The notes: generated from the letters alone by a model not told the origin. Counted from the first letter of the stretch, positions 1 to 7,350 are shown. The stretch is 28,532 nt of DNA from Chloroflexia bacterium (GCA_025927935.1 JAICKM010000009.1:1-28532), one strand, 5' to 3'. Program-made: numbers and translations.

Positions 1-1142
1 TCCGCCGTGCAAATCTGCGCCACGGTCCAGAAGCCGTCGTTCACCACTGTATCCTCCACGTTGGTCCGGGTCACGATCTCCGGCGCCAGCAAGATCGCCG
101 GCACATCTACGGTCCCGTTATTCACCGCCCCGGTCACCCAGCTTGCCGGCACCGGCGTTCCCGTCACCAGATCGTAGGCTAGCTGGGCTGCCGTTTGCGC
201 TTCCGTCTGAAACCGCTTGTAGACAGTCATATATTGCTCACCGATCAAGATACGCTGGATCGCGCCCAGTTCGGCGTCCTGTCCCGTGACCGGGGGCAGC
301 GGATGCAAGCCCGCTATCTTCATCGCGGCGATCGCGCCGGCCGCCATCCCATCGTTCGCCGCGTACACCCCATCGACCTGCTTGCCTAACCCGGTCAGGG
401 CTTGCTGCATACGCACCTGGGCCTGATCGGGGCTCCAATCGGGAGTGTCGTACTCCTTCGCGAGGTGGACTTGGCCATCCAGCACACTATGCGCGCCCTT
501 CTTGAACAACGTCGCATTGCTGTCCGTGGGCGCCCCGTTGATCATCACGATCGTCGGGTTCCTCTTGCCCTGCACTGCCTGCAGCAGGCTCTGCCCTTGC
601 AGTTTGCCGACTTGCTCATTGTCGAACGAAATATAGTAGCTAACCGCCGCCGATCCATTGATTAGCCGGTCATATGCGATGATCGGGACGTTCTTCGACT
701 GCGCCAGGTCGGCAATGGCCGCCGCCGCGTTGGAGTCGACCGGGTCGAGCACCAGCACCCGCGCCCCATTAGTCAGGGCCGCTTCCGCTTGCGCGCGCTG
801 GGTGCGGGTGTCTTGATTGGCATTACTGTAGATCAAGTTCGCCGGGTTAAAGCCCAGGCGTTGTAGCGTGGCCTTAAAGTGGGGCAGATCCTGGCTCTCA
901 TAGCGTGCGGTCTTCGTCTCCGGCAGCAAGAGCGCGATCTTGCCGGCGGCCTCGCCCACGCGCAGCGTAGGAGCGCGGGCCGGCGTGTTTGAGTCCGGCG
1001 CTGCTTCCTGGGCCTTGGCGGAGGGGATCGGCATGGGACCGGACATGGCGGGAAGATCGCCACACGCCGTGAGCAGCATACCGGCAACCAAGATCCCAAG
1101 AACCCAAGCCGCACGACTACCTGCCATCGTTTGTACTTTCAT
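1..1142 (-). CDS. XylF-like sugar ABC transporter substrate-binding lipoprotein, C-terminus cut by window edge
   Basis: Reading the minus strand from position 1142 gives an uninterrupted frame of 380 codons that runs off the left edge. It begins with a short basic N-terminus, a hydrophobic stretch and a lipobox (LTAC, Cys about residue 27), so the product should be a lipid-anchored extracytoplasmic binding protein. The mature part has the periplasmic-binding-protein type I pattern of the XylF/RbsB class: KIALLLPETKTARYESQDLP, IYSNANQD, VLVLDPVDS, then YDRLI and GQDAE. It closely parallels the protein at 6064-7275, so the two are paralogs. In-frame ATGs also exist at 1163 and 1175. I chose 1142 because it gives the most typical signal peptide, but no strong ribosome-binding site decides. 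Xylose or a related sugar is a family-level guess. Confidence 0.88.
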   Translation of the reverse strand, partial: MKVQTMAGSRAAWVLGILVAGMLLTACGDLPAMSGPMPIPSAKAQEAAPDSNTPARAPTLRVGEAAGKIALLLPETKTARYESQDLPHFKATLQRLGFNPANLIYSNANQDTRTQRAQAEAALTNGARVLVLDPVDSNAAAAIADLAQSKNVPIIAYDRLINGSAAVSYYISFDNEQVGKLQGQSLLQAVQGKRNPTIVMINGAPTDSNATLFKKGAHSVLDGQVHLAKEYDTPDWSPDQAQVRMQQALTGLGKQVDGVYAANDGMAAGAIAAMKIAGLHPLPPVTGQDAELGAIQRILIGEQYMTVYKRFQTEAQTAAQLAYDLVTGTPVPASWVTGAVNNGTVDVPAILLAPEIVTRTNVEDTVVNDGFWTVAQICTA

Positions 1143-1334
1143 GGTCGGACTTATCGCCAGCATGAATCGCGCCATTAATGCAGGCCACTCGGTGCCGGGT
1201 TAACCTACTGTCGCCTATTGCATGCCCCAGCTCCTCAGCAGACCGGTGAGATCCTTCTGCGAATCGGCGGACTTGCCGTTCAGCGCATATCCATATAGCT
1301 TCGGCGCTATATCAACAGATTCCGTCCCGCCATT

Positions 1335-1647
1335 CTACTGGCAGTAGTAGTAGAAAAAGAGGATCAAGGGCGCACACGCCGCGACCTGCTGCGACTCCCG
1401 CCCCTGGTCATTGATGGCGACGCTGCCCCCGGCAGATCCTGAACGCCTTGTCGCGCGCCTCCGGTGTGTAGCTGACTGACTGGACCTGCGCCAGAGCCAG
1501 CGGGTTGGTCGGTTCCAATGGGGCGATCAGGCTCAGGACGACCGGCGTGTAGGGGGCATTGGGGTCGATGGAGGGGGGAATCCACCGTGGATGGCAGCCT
1601 CACGGCCAGATCACCCTTCGTTGGGCGAGTGGCAGGTCTTTGCGGAC
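1335..1647 (-). pseudogene. Decayed small ORF, unknown function
   Basis: A strong Shine-Dalgarno-like AAAGGAGG lies at 1652-1659 on the minus strand, but the codon at the expected start (1645-1647) reads GTC. The frame that follows is protein-like but has an in-frame TGA after about 15 codons. It then continues through WIPPSIDPNAPYTPVVLSLI and a PLEPTNPLALAQVQSVSYTP stretch. A frameshift near 1430 is needed to join it to GGSVAINDQGRESQQVAACA and the terminal FFYYYCQ before the stop at 1335-1337. Together this would be a protein of roughly 100 residues. I do not recognise the family. The defects could also be sequencing errors, so pseudogene status is an inference. Confidence 0.4.
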
Positions 1648-1664
1648 TAAACCTCCTTTCATTA

Positions 1665-1696
1665 GTGCGGGTGAGGCCACCTGGTCTCACCCGCAC
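1665..1696. repeat. 11-bp perfect inverted repeat (hairpin)
   Basis: GTGCGGGTGAG at 1665-1675 is perfectly complementary to CTCACCCGCAC at 1686-1696, with a 10-nt loop. It sits just upstream of the Shine-Dalgarno-like site of the decayed minus-strand ORF and downstream of the REC gene at 1779-2186. No U-tract follows on the minus strand, so it could be a terminator-like structure after the REC gene or a leader hairpin. Confidence 0.5.
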
Positions 1697-1778
1697 CCAG
1701 GGTGGGCCTATTTCCTGCCGCGAGTCGCGTACGCGGCAAGGGCAGCGGCGTGACAGCGCATAAGATCCGCGCCGAGAC

Positions 1779-2186
1779 TCACTCTAAAGGATTCCTCCCA
1801 ATCAGCGCCGCGATGATGGCGCGCATAGTCACGGCGTTGAGATCTTTTTTATCAATGAAGGCGTCGACACCGGCATCCCGCCCCGCGCGGCGGAATTCGT
1901 AATCGGGATAAGCGCTGATTAGGACGATGGGGGTTGCAGGGGCCAGAACTTTGATCTGGCGGGCGCAATCGATACCACTCTCATCGCCCAGCACGACGTC
2001 GGCGAACACCAGTTGTGGCCGGATGTCGGCCACCAGGCGCAGGGCGCCCGCCGTATTCTCCGCCTCATAGACTAGTACCCAGGGACAGTTCTTGTCGAGC
2101 ATGTGCCGCATCTGAGTACGGTAGCGAGTGCTGTCATCCACGATCAGGATCGTGGATGAGATGGGGGCCGGTGGCTCAACGATCAT
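1779..2186 (-). CDS. Stand-alone response-regulator receiver (REC) protein
   Basis: The 135-residue product is a single receiver domain with no output domain. The acidic pair is D17-D18 (ILIVDDS), the phospho-acceptor is D63 in LVFADVVLGDESG, the switch Ser is S91 in IVLISAYPD, and the conserved Lys is K113 (FIDKKD). It is strikingly similar to the C-terminal REC domain of the regulator encoded just upstream at 2298-3374. The shared signatures are RYRTQMR, YEAE, a DVVLG segment and the ISAYPD...DKKDL ending, so a local duplication is likely. By analogy with CheY/Spo0F-like proteins it could pass phosphate on or act as a phosphate sink. The ATG lacks a clear ribosome-binding site. The gene is separated from the regulator by an intergenic gap carrying a candidate operator. 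Confidence 0.85.
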   Translation of the reverse strand: MIVEPPAPISSTILIVDDSTRYRTQMRHMLDKNCPWVLVYEAENTAGALRLVADIRPQLVFADVVLGDESGIDCARQIKVLAPATPIVLISAYPDYEFRRAGRDAGVDAFIDKKDLNAVTMRAIIAALIGRNPLE

Positions 2187-2238
2187 GATTCAGTGTAGGG
2201 AAAACGCGGTGCGCGGCGCAACTCCCGGTCCCTCTAAA

Positions 2239-2281
2239 TAGGGGACGGAAATCCCCGATAGGGAGTGGGGGATTTCCCCTA
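2239..2281. promoter_or_regulatory. Candidate operator: paired TAGGGG/AAATCCCC palindromic elements
   Basis: The 111-bp gap between the REC gene and the regulator contains GGAAATCCCC (2247-2256) and its inverted copy GGGGATTTCC (2268-2277). The segment 2267-2281 read on the minus strand is TAGGGGAAATCCCCC, identical over 15 bases to 5875-5889 in front of the XylF-like gene. A further TAGGGG lies at 2239-2244. Two inverted copies next to a NarL-type regulator gene suggest a binding site for that regulator. This is inference from position and repetition. Confidence 0.5.
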
Positions 2282-2297
2282 ATACAGTCGACCGGAG

Positions 2298-3374
2298 TTA
2301 ATTTAGCAGGTCGGCGATCAGCTCGTGCAGGGCCGCCGCGCTGAGATCTTTCTTGTCGAGGAAGGCAACGGCCCCGGCTTCCAGGCCGAGGCGGTGGAAT
2401 TCACGGTCGGGGTAGGCGCTGATGAGCACTACTTGTGTGGCAGGAGCGAGCGTTTTGATCCGCCGCGCGCAGTTGATCCCGTTCTCCTCGCCCAGCACCA
2501 CGTCGACAAAGACCAGCCGTGGTCGAATGTCTGCGGCCTGTCGCAGCGCATGCTGTGTGGTCTCGGCCTCGTAGACCCGCGCCTGCGGGTGGCTCTTGTT
2601 GACCATCTGGCGCATCTGCGTGCGATAGCGGATGTTGTCGTCTACGATCAGAATCGCGGGCCCGTCGGACTGGATGACATCGAGGCCGGACGGGTAAAGA
2701 GTGCTCCTTGCGCTTGGTCGCGGCGCACCGAAGGCATCAGGATGCTGGGAGAGATACGTGACGGCCTCCAACCTGCTCTGCACGTTGAGTTGCCGGTACA
2801 GCCGCGTCAGATGATTCTCGACCGTCTTGACGCTCAGCCCGTGGCGGCGGGCGATCGCCTGGTTATCGAGTCCCTCCTGGAGACAGGTCAGGATGTCGCG
2901 CTGGCGGACGGTCAGCCGCAATGCCGGGTCGGGAGCTACCTGGGTCCGCACGAGCTTGTCGACCAGGGGGCTACAGACCCAGCGTTCGCCGGCCAGCACC
3001 CGCTGCACGGCCAGGCGCAGATCGCCCAGCGGCTGATCCTTGAGGTGGTAGCCATCGACGCCGACGCCGAGCAGTCCCTGGACGTACACGTCGTCGTCGT
3101 AGGCGCTGACCACCAGGATCTTCATGGTAGGGAAGCGCGCGCGGATCTCCCGGGTCGTCTGGATCGGCTCGAAGTGCGGCATCGTCACATCGGTGACGAG
3201 CAGATCCGGCCGAGTTTTGTCCAGGATCGCCAGCAGCGTGTCACCGGTATCGGCTTCACCGACAATCTCCAAATCGGGCAGGTCGCGCAGCGCGTTGGCG
3301 ATCCCAGAGCGTACGATGGCGTGATCGTCGGCCAGGACCACACGCGCGGTGTTCATCTCACGAAGCTGGTTCAT
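2298..3374 (-). CDS. NarL/FixJ-type response regulator with extra C-terminal REC domain (REC-HTH-REC)
   Basis: The 358-residue product starts MNQLREMNTARVVLADDH. An N-terminal receiver (about residues 8-125) has D16-D17, phospho-acceptor D62 (LLVTDVTMP) and K112 (HLKD). A LuxR-type helix-turn-helix follows at about 154-212 (LTVRQRDILTCLQEGLDNQA, then KTVENHLTRLYRQL). After a short linker comes a second full receiver (about 240-358) with D245-D246, D291 and K341. Usual NarL proteins stop near 210-220 residues, so the C-terminal REC is an addition. The start at 3374 is preferred over a longer upstream frame because a G-rich ribosome-binding site (GAGGGGGGG) lies just before it. It overlaps the kinase stop by 17 nt, indicating translational coupling. 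An internal Met at 3356 is the alternative start. Confidence 0.88.
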   Translation of the reverse strand: MNQLREMNTARVVLADDHAIVRSGIANALRDLPDLEIVGEADTGDTLLAILDKTRPDLLVTDVTMPHFEPIQTTREIRARFPTMKILVVSAYDDDVYVQGLLGVGVDGYHLKDQPLGDLRLAVQRVLAGERWVCSPLVDKLVRTQVAPDPALRLTVRQRDILTCLQEGLDNQAIARRHGLSVKTVENHLTRLYRQLNVQSRLEAVTYLSQHPDAFGAPRPSARSTLYPSGLDVIQSDGPAILIVDDNIRYRTQMRQMVNKSHPQARVYEAETTQHALRQAADIRPRLVFVDVVLGEENGINCARRIKTLAPATQVVLISAYPDREFHRLGLEAGAVAFLDKKDLSAAALHELIADLLN

Positions 3375-4956
3375 TCGTATTCCCCCCCCTCGCTCCTGGC
3401 CCCACCCGCTCTGCGCGGCCCTGTGGATCCGGGATTTCCACCTGTAGCAGGGCTCCCCCCGTCGCCTGATTTTCCAGACGCATCCGCCCCTCCACCAAGG
3501 CCACACGCTCGCTGATGCCGAGTACGCCGAAGTGCCCGCCGGCGGCCAGAGTCGCCAGGTCGAACCCGGGCGGCAGTCCGCGCCCATTGTCGGCAATGGT
3601 GAGCGTCAGGCTACCCAACGCGGTACGTCGCAGGCCGATCTGCACGGCAGTCGCCTGGGCATGTTTGCGCACGTTGTTCAGCCCTTCCTGGATGATCCGA
3701 AAGATCGATAGTTCGAGTGGCTCCGGCAGGCGGCCAAGCTGCTTGTCGAGCGCGACCGTGACCGGGATCCCGGTTCGCGCCGACCAATCGCGGGTGTACG
3801 ATTGGAGCGCCGCGCCCACTCCTAGACTGTCGATCGTCGGTGGACGTAACGTGCCACAGATCCGCCGCAGGTCATCTACCAGTGCGCGGATACTGTCACG
3901 CACGTCACCGAGTTCGCCGGCCAGGCTGTCCACCTGCGTCGGCGCTTCGCTGGCGATTTCTTCCAGTTCGTAATTCACACTTAGTAGATCTTGAATGACC
4001 TGATCGTGCAGTTCGCGCGCCAGGGCCTTGCGCTCCTGTTCCCGCTCGGTCAGCAGGCGGCGGTGGGCGTCCTGGAGCGCCAGATTAGCCATATCCAGGG
4101 CGGCAATCTGCGTGGCCAGGTTTTGCTCGAGCTGCGTGCGCTGCCGGCCGAGTTGCTGCGCCTGCTCCCTGGCCCGGTAGTAGCTCTCCAGCGCCCAGAT
4201 GATGGGTGTGAGCTGCTGCCGATCCGTCGTGCCGACGAGCGCGGCCACGACATCCTCGCGGTCGGTTGCCTCGGTACGCAGGTCTGCCACACCGTTCCCT
4301 TGCCGGAGCACGACAATTCGTTGGCATACGGCGAACAGGTGATCGAGATTGTTGCTACAGAAGAGCACGGCGGTGCCCGCCTGCTGCCAGTCGCGCATGA
4401 GCGTCAGTAGTTTCTGCTGGTAGGCATAATTGAGCGCCAGGGTTGGCTCGTCCACGACGACCAACCGGGCGGGGCGGATCAACGTGCGCGCGATGGCGAC
4501 CAACTGACGCTCTTCGCTCGACAGATGGGCGACCGGCTCGCGGAGTGATTCAAAATGGATGTCGAGTTGCGCGAGCACCTCTCTGGCCCGCTGATCCATG
4601 CGCCCCGGGTCCAGCAGCCGCAACCCGCGGGTTACCGGCCAGCCAAGTTCCTCGCCCAGGAAGATATTGGCGGTGATGTCGAGCCACTCCACCAGCTCCG
4701 GTTCCTGGTGAATCACGGAAATGCCAACCGCGCGCGGGCGGAACGGCCAGCGCATGCGCTGGCCGTTAATATAGACCTCGCCCTGGCTGGGGGCCTCGCT
4801 GCCGGCCAGGATCGTCGCCAGAACCGACTTACCCCCGCCGGGGCCGGCCGTCACGCCCACGCCCTCGCCGGGGGCGACAGCAAAGCTGAGTTGCCGGAGT
4901 ACGGGTAGCGCGCCGAAGTTCTTGGAGAGGTTGGCGCACCGAAGAAATGGTTCCAT
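3358..4956 (-). CDS. ABC-type sugar ATPase domain fused to NarL-type histidine kinase
   Basis: The 532-residue product joins two modules. Residues 1-245 form a nucleotide-binding domain of the RbsA/MglA/XylG sugar class. It has a P-loop (AGPGGGKS, K43), a Q-loop (Q84), a degenerate signature (LSSEERQ, 145-151) and Walker B VVVDEPT (D169, E170). The H-loop position reads SNN (N202) where the nearby XylG-like protein has SHN. Residues about 255-310 look like a coiled coil. A HisKA_3 box follows (ERKALARELHDQV, phospho-acceptor H317), then a HATPase domain with IIQEGLNNVRKHA (N427-N428), ADNGRG (456-460) and GVLGISER. No membrane segment or sensor domain is visible, so it is probably cytosolic. 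ATG 4956 is preferred because a start at 5058 would overlap the TetR gene; 10 nt separate it from the TetR stop. The partner is almost certainly the overlapping downstream regulator. Confidence 0.9.
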   Translation of the reverse strand: MEPFLRCANLSKNFGALPVLRQLSFAVAPGEGVGVTAGPGGGKSVLATILAGSEAPSQGEVYINGQRMRWPFRPRAVGISVIHQEPELVEWLDITANIFLGEELGWPVTRGLRLLDPGRMDQRAREVLAQLDIHFESLREPVAHLSSEERQLVAIARTLIRPARLVVVDEPTLALNYAYQQKLLTLMRDWQQAGTAVLFCSNNLDHLFAVCQRIVVLRQGNGVADLRTEATDREDVVAALVGTTDRQQLTPIIWALESYYRAREQAQQLGRQRTQLEQNLATQIAALDMANLALQDAHRRLLTEREQERKALARELHDQVIQDLLSVNYELEEIASEAPTQVDSLAGELGDVRDSIRALVDDLRRICGTLRPPTIDSLGVGAALQSYTRDWSARTGIPVTVALDKQLGRLPEPLELSIFRIIQEGLNNVRKHAQATAVQIGLRRTALGSLTLTIADNGRGLPPGFDLATLAAGGHFGVLGISERVALVEGRMRLENQATGGALLQVEIPDPQGRAERVGPGARGGNTNEPAS

Positions 4957-4966
4957 TTCCGGTACC

Positions 4967-5626
4967 TTATGAGGCACTGTTGTGCTGGTGGGGAACTCGC
5001 AGGCCGTCGATAAACAGGCAGCGGATCCCGGCGGCGATGCGTTTCCGGCTGAAGCCACGGTATTGCTCCTGGAAGCCGATCAGCGAGGGGATAATGACGG
5101 ACAGGATCGCGTCGGCAAGAAAGGCAGGATCGAGTGCCCTGACTTCTCCCTGGGCACTTGCCTCGGTCAGCAGGGCCATGATGCGGGTATGCAGCCAGAC
5201 ATGGAACGGTTTCTGTAGAAAATGCGTCCTGCCCCCGCCGTGCCGCAACTCTTGCATGCTCGCCAGCAAGGAGCTGTGCGAATCGACCAGCACCACAAAT
5301 TCATCGAGCAGGCGCCCCAGCCGGGTCAAGGCAGAGGATGGCGCATCCGGCCCATCCAGGATCGGCTCCATCCGTTTTTGAAATGCGGCGAAGTCATCTT
5401 CCAGCAGCGCTGAACAGAGGTGCCCCTTATCGGCAAAGCGCCGGTACAACGTGCCTTGCCCTACCCCAGCCACGCGCCCGATCTCCTGCATCGTCGTCTC
5501 CGCAACCCCCTGAGCGGCGAAGAGCTGCCGGGCGGCGGTAAGGATCTGCTGCCGATGCTCGGCGGCGTCTCGGCGCTCCCGGCGCGTGTCTGAGCCCAGC
5601 GGATTGTGCTCGACGTGCCTGGTCAA
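4967..5626 (-). CDS. TetR/AcrR-family transcriptional repressor
   Basis: The 219-residue product has the classic TetR N-terminal helix-turn-helix at about residues 23-70: RQQILTAARQLFAAQGVAET, then IGRVAGVGQGTLYRRFADKG. The divergent C-terminal part would bind an unknown ligand and dimerise. The start codon is TTG (5624-5626), preceded by AAGGAG about 11 nt upstream. It is the first gene of a tight minus-strand operon: 10 nt separate it from the ABC-kinase fusion, which overlaps the response regulator. A perfect inverted repeat lies about 40 bp upstream, so autorepression of the whole sensory operon is likely. Confidence 0.9.
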   Translation of the reverse strand: MTRHVEHNPLGSDTRRERRDAAEHRQQILTAARQLFAAQGVAETTMQEIGRVAGVGQGTLYRRFADKGHLCSALLEDDFAAFQKRMEPILDGPDAPSSALTRLGRLLDEFVVLVDSHSSLLASMQELRHGGGRTHFLQKPFHVWLHTRIMALLTEASAQGEVRALDPAFLADAILSVIIPSLIGFQEQYRGFSRKRIAAGIRCLFIDGLRVPHQHNSAS

Positions 5627-5667
5627 GTCAGCAAGTCTCCTTACTGCCTAAAGGGATGCATCTCTAC

Positions 5668-5697
5668 CGGACAAGCGGACATTTGTCCGTTCTAATA
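5668..5697 (-). promoter_or_regulatory. Candidate TetR operator next to a -10-like element
   Basis: CGGACA (5676-5681) and TGTCCG (5684-5689) form a perfect palindrome. A further CGGACAA at 5668-5674 pairs with TTGTCCG at 5683-5689. On the minus strand the element follows directly after a -10-like TATTAG (5692-5697) and precedes the TetR Shine-Dalgarno. A repressor bound here would block transcription start or clearance. The size and symmetry suit TetR-family operators; binding is inferred. Confidence 0.55.
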
Positions 5698-6063
5698 TGC
5701 CCTAAATAAATGGATAGGTGTCCACTTGATTCTACCACGTAAACCAAAACTTTGCTATATGGTGAGGTGGGCGACCGGGCGAGATTCTCGGTCATCCCAC
5801 ATGAGGATGAGTACTGTTGCCGGGCGGGATCGGTGCGAGAGTCCAGCATTCGATGCGGGTCCTTCCTGCTGGACTAGGGGAAATCCCCCTACCGATTGGG
5901 GGGGGATGGGAGTTGTGGCATAGCCCTCGTTTGTACTAACCTAGACTTAATAGCCAGTGGTCGGAGTGAAGCCGCTCCGGGTGCGGGCAGCACCCCGGCG
6001 CCGCATGGCTAAACAGAGGCGTTTGACAAGTCATTAGTACATCAAAGGAGGAAGCTAGCAACG
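5698..6063. promoter_or_regulatory. Divergent intergenic region between tetR and the sugar transporter operon
   Basis: No credible gene is seen here. The region contains a TGTCC half-site (5719-5723), the 17-bp palindrome at 5875-5891, and a GC-rich hairpin pairing CCGGGTGC (5977-5984) with GCACCCCGG (5990-5998). A perfect AAAGGAGG ribosome-binding site lies at 6045-6052, before the ATG at 6064. TTGACA at 6023-6028 matches a -35 box, but I see no convincing -10 at the right distance. Confidence 0.4.
5875..5891. promoter_or_regulatory. Candidate response-regulator operator upstream of xylF-like gene
   Basis: TAGGGG (5875-5880) and CCCCTA (5886-5891) form a perfect inverted repeat around AAATC. 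The first 15 bases are identical to the reverse complement of 2267-2281 in the regulator cluster. The element lies about 170 bp upstream of the binding-protein gene. The shared element links the sensory cluster to the transporter operon. Confidence 0.5.
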
Positions 6064-7275
6064 ATGCGTACCAAACGCGCCTATCTGCTGATCTCTATCT
6101 TCGTGGCCGCGAGCCTGTTACTGGCCGCCTGCGGTGGCGAGGTCGCCACCCCGACCAGTGTCCCCGCCGCCGCCACCAGTACCTCCGCACCGGCGGCCGC
6201 GACCGATACCACGGCGCCCGCCGCCGCCACCGATACCACGGCCCCGGCCGCCGCCACCAGCACCTCCGCACCCAGCACAGGCGGTGTACCCGCGGGCAAA
6301 ATCGCGATCCTGTTGCCGGAAACCAAAACGGCGCGCTATGAAACCCAGGACCTGCCTAACTTCAAGGCGGAACTCCAGGCCAAGGGCTTCGACCTCAACA
6401 ACCTCATCTACTCCAACGCCAATCAGGACGCCTCCGCTCAGCAGCAACAGGCCGAGGCTGCCATCACCAACGGCGCTAAAGTCCTCGTCCTCGACCCCGT
6501 CGATAGCGCCGCGGCCGCCGCCATCGCCGATGCCGCCAAAGCCAAAGGCGTGCCCGTCGTCTCCTACGACCGCCTCATCACCGGCAGCGATGCCGTGGCC
6601 TACTACCTCTCCTTCGACAATGCCCAGGTTGGCAAACTCCAGGGCGAGAGCCTGCTGCAGGCCCTCTCCGGCAAGACCAACCCCAGCATCGTCATGATCA
6701 ACGGCTCGCCCACCGACAACAACGCCAAGCTCTTCAAGGCCGGCGCCCACTCGGTGCTCGACGGCAAAGTGACCATCGCCAAGGAGTATGACACTCCTGA
6801 CTGGTCGCCGGACCAGGCGCAGAACGAGATGCAGCAAGCCCTCACCGCTCTGGGCAACAAGGTCGACGGGGTCTACGCCGCCAACGACGGCACCGCCGGG
6901 GGGGCTATCGCCGCGATGAAGTCGGCGGGTCTCAGCCCGCTGCCGCCCGTCACCGGCCAGGACGCCGAGGTCGCCGGCATCCAGCGGATCCTGGCGGGGG
7001 AACAGTACATGACCGTCTACAAGGCGATCAAGTCCGAGGCGATGGCGGCGGCGGACCTGGCGCTGGTGTTGCTGGGGGGGCAGACGCCCCCGGCAAGCAT
7101 GGTCAACGGCAAGGTGAACAACGGCAAAATCGACGTACCGTCGGTGCTGCTGGTGCCCGTGGCGGTGACCAAGAGCAACATCAACGACACGGTGATCAAG
7201 GACGGCTTCTGGAAGGCGTCCGACATCTGCACCTCCGATTTCGCCGCTGCATGCACCGCAGCCGGTATCAAGTAA
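6064..7275 (+). CDS. XylF-like sugar ABC transporter substrate-binding lipoprotein
   Basis: The 403-residue product has a signal peptide with lipobox LAAC (Cys23). A low-complexity linker (about residues 25-80) of repeated PAAATDTTA/PAAATSTSA units follows, and then a type I periplasmic-binding-protein fold. Typical features are KIAILLPETKTARYETQDLP, VLVLDPVDSAAAAAIADAAK, SYDRLI, YAANDGTAGGAIAAM and GQDAE. The family delivers a monosaccharide such as xylose to the membrane transporter. The ATG is set by a strong AAAGGAGG ribosome-binding site at 6045-6052. It is the first gene of an XylF-XylG-XylH operon and a paralog of the partial protein at 1-1142. The exact sugar cannot be read from sequence. 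Confidence 0.9.
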   Translation: MRTKRAYLLISIFVAASLLLAACGGEVATPTSVPAAATSTSAPAAATDTTAPAAATDTTAPAAATSTSAPSTGGVPAGKIAILLPETKTARYETQDLPNFKAELQAKGFDLNNLIYSNANQDASAQQQQAEAAITNGAKVLVLDPVDSAAAAAIADAAKAKGVPVVSYDRLITGSDAVAYYLSFDNAQVGKLQGESLLQALSGKTNPSIVMINGSPTDNNAKLFKAGAHSVLDGKVTIAKEYDTPDWSPDQAQNEMQQALTALGNKVDGVYAANDGTAGGAIAAMKSAGLSPLPPVTGQDAEVAGIQRILAGEQYMTVYKAIKSEAMAAADLALVLLGGQTPPASMVNGKVNNGKIDVPSVLLVPVAVTKSNINDTVIKDGFWKASDICTSDFAAACTAAGIK

Positions 7276-7314
7276 GCCGGAGCGAATATTCATTCGTCTC
7301 CTGAGCAGTTGTGC

Positions 7315-7350
7315 GAGTTCCAGCTTCCCACCACCGGGAAGCTGGAACTC
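7315..7350 (+). repeat. Perfect 15-bp stem-loop between binding-protein and ATPase genes
   Basis: GAGTTCCAGCTTCCC (7315-7329) pairs perfectly with GGGAAGCTGGAACTC (7336-7350) across a 6-nt loop. No run of T follows, so it is not a standard intrinsic terminator. Stem-loops at this place in ABC operons often protect the upstream mRNA or dampen downstream expression, giving more binding protein than membrane components. That role is inferred. Confidence 0.7.

Noticed and set aside
2325..3515. A 396-codon plus-strand open frame opposite the response regulator
   Set aside because: No domain signature; the minus strand has intact REC, HTH and REC motifs.
3375..3596. Extension of the response regulator to a start at 3596
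   Set aside because: The extension overlaps the kinase C-terminus, has no domain, and a ribosome-binding site sits before 3374.
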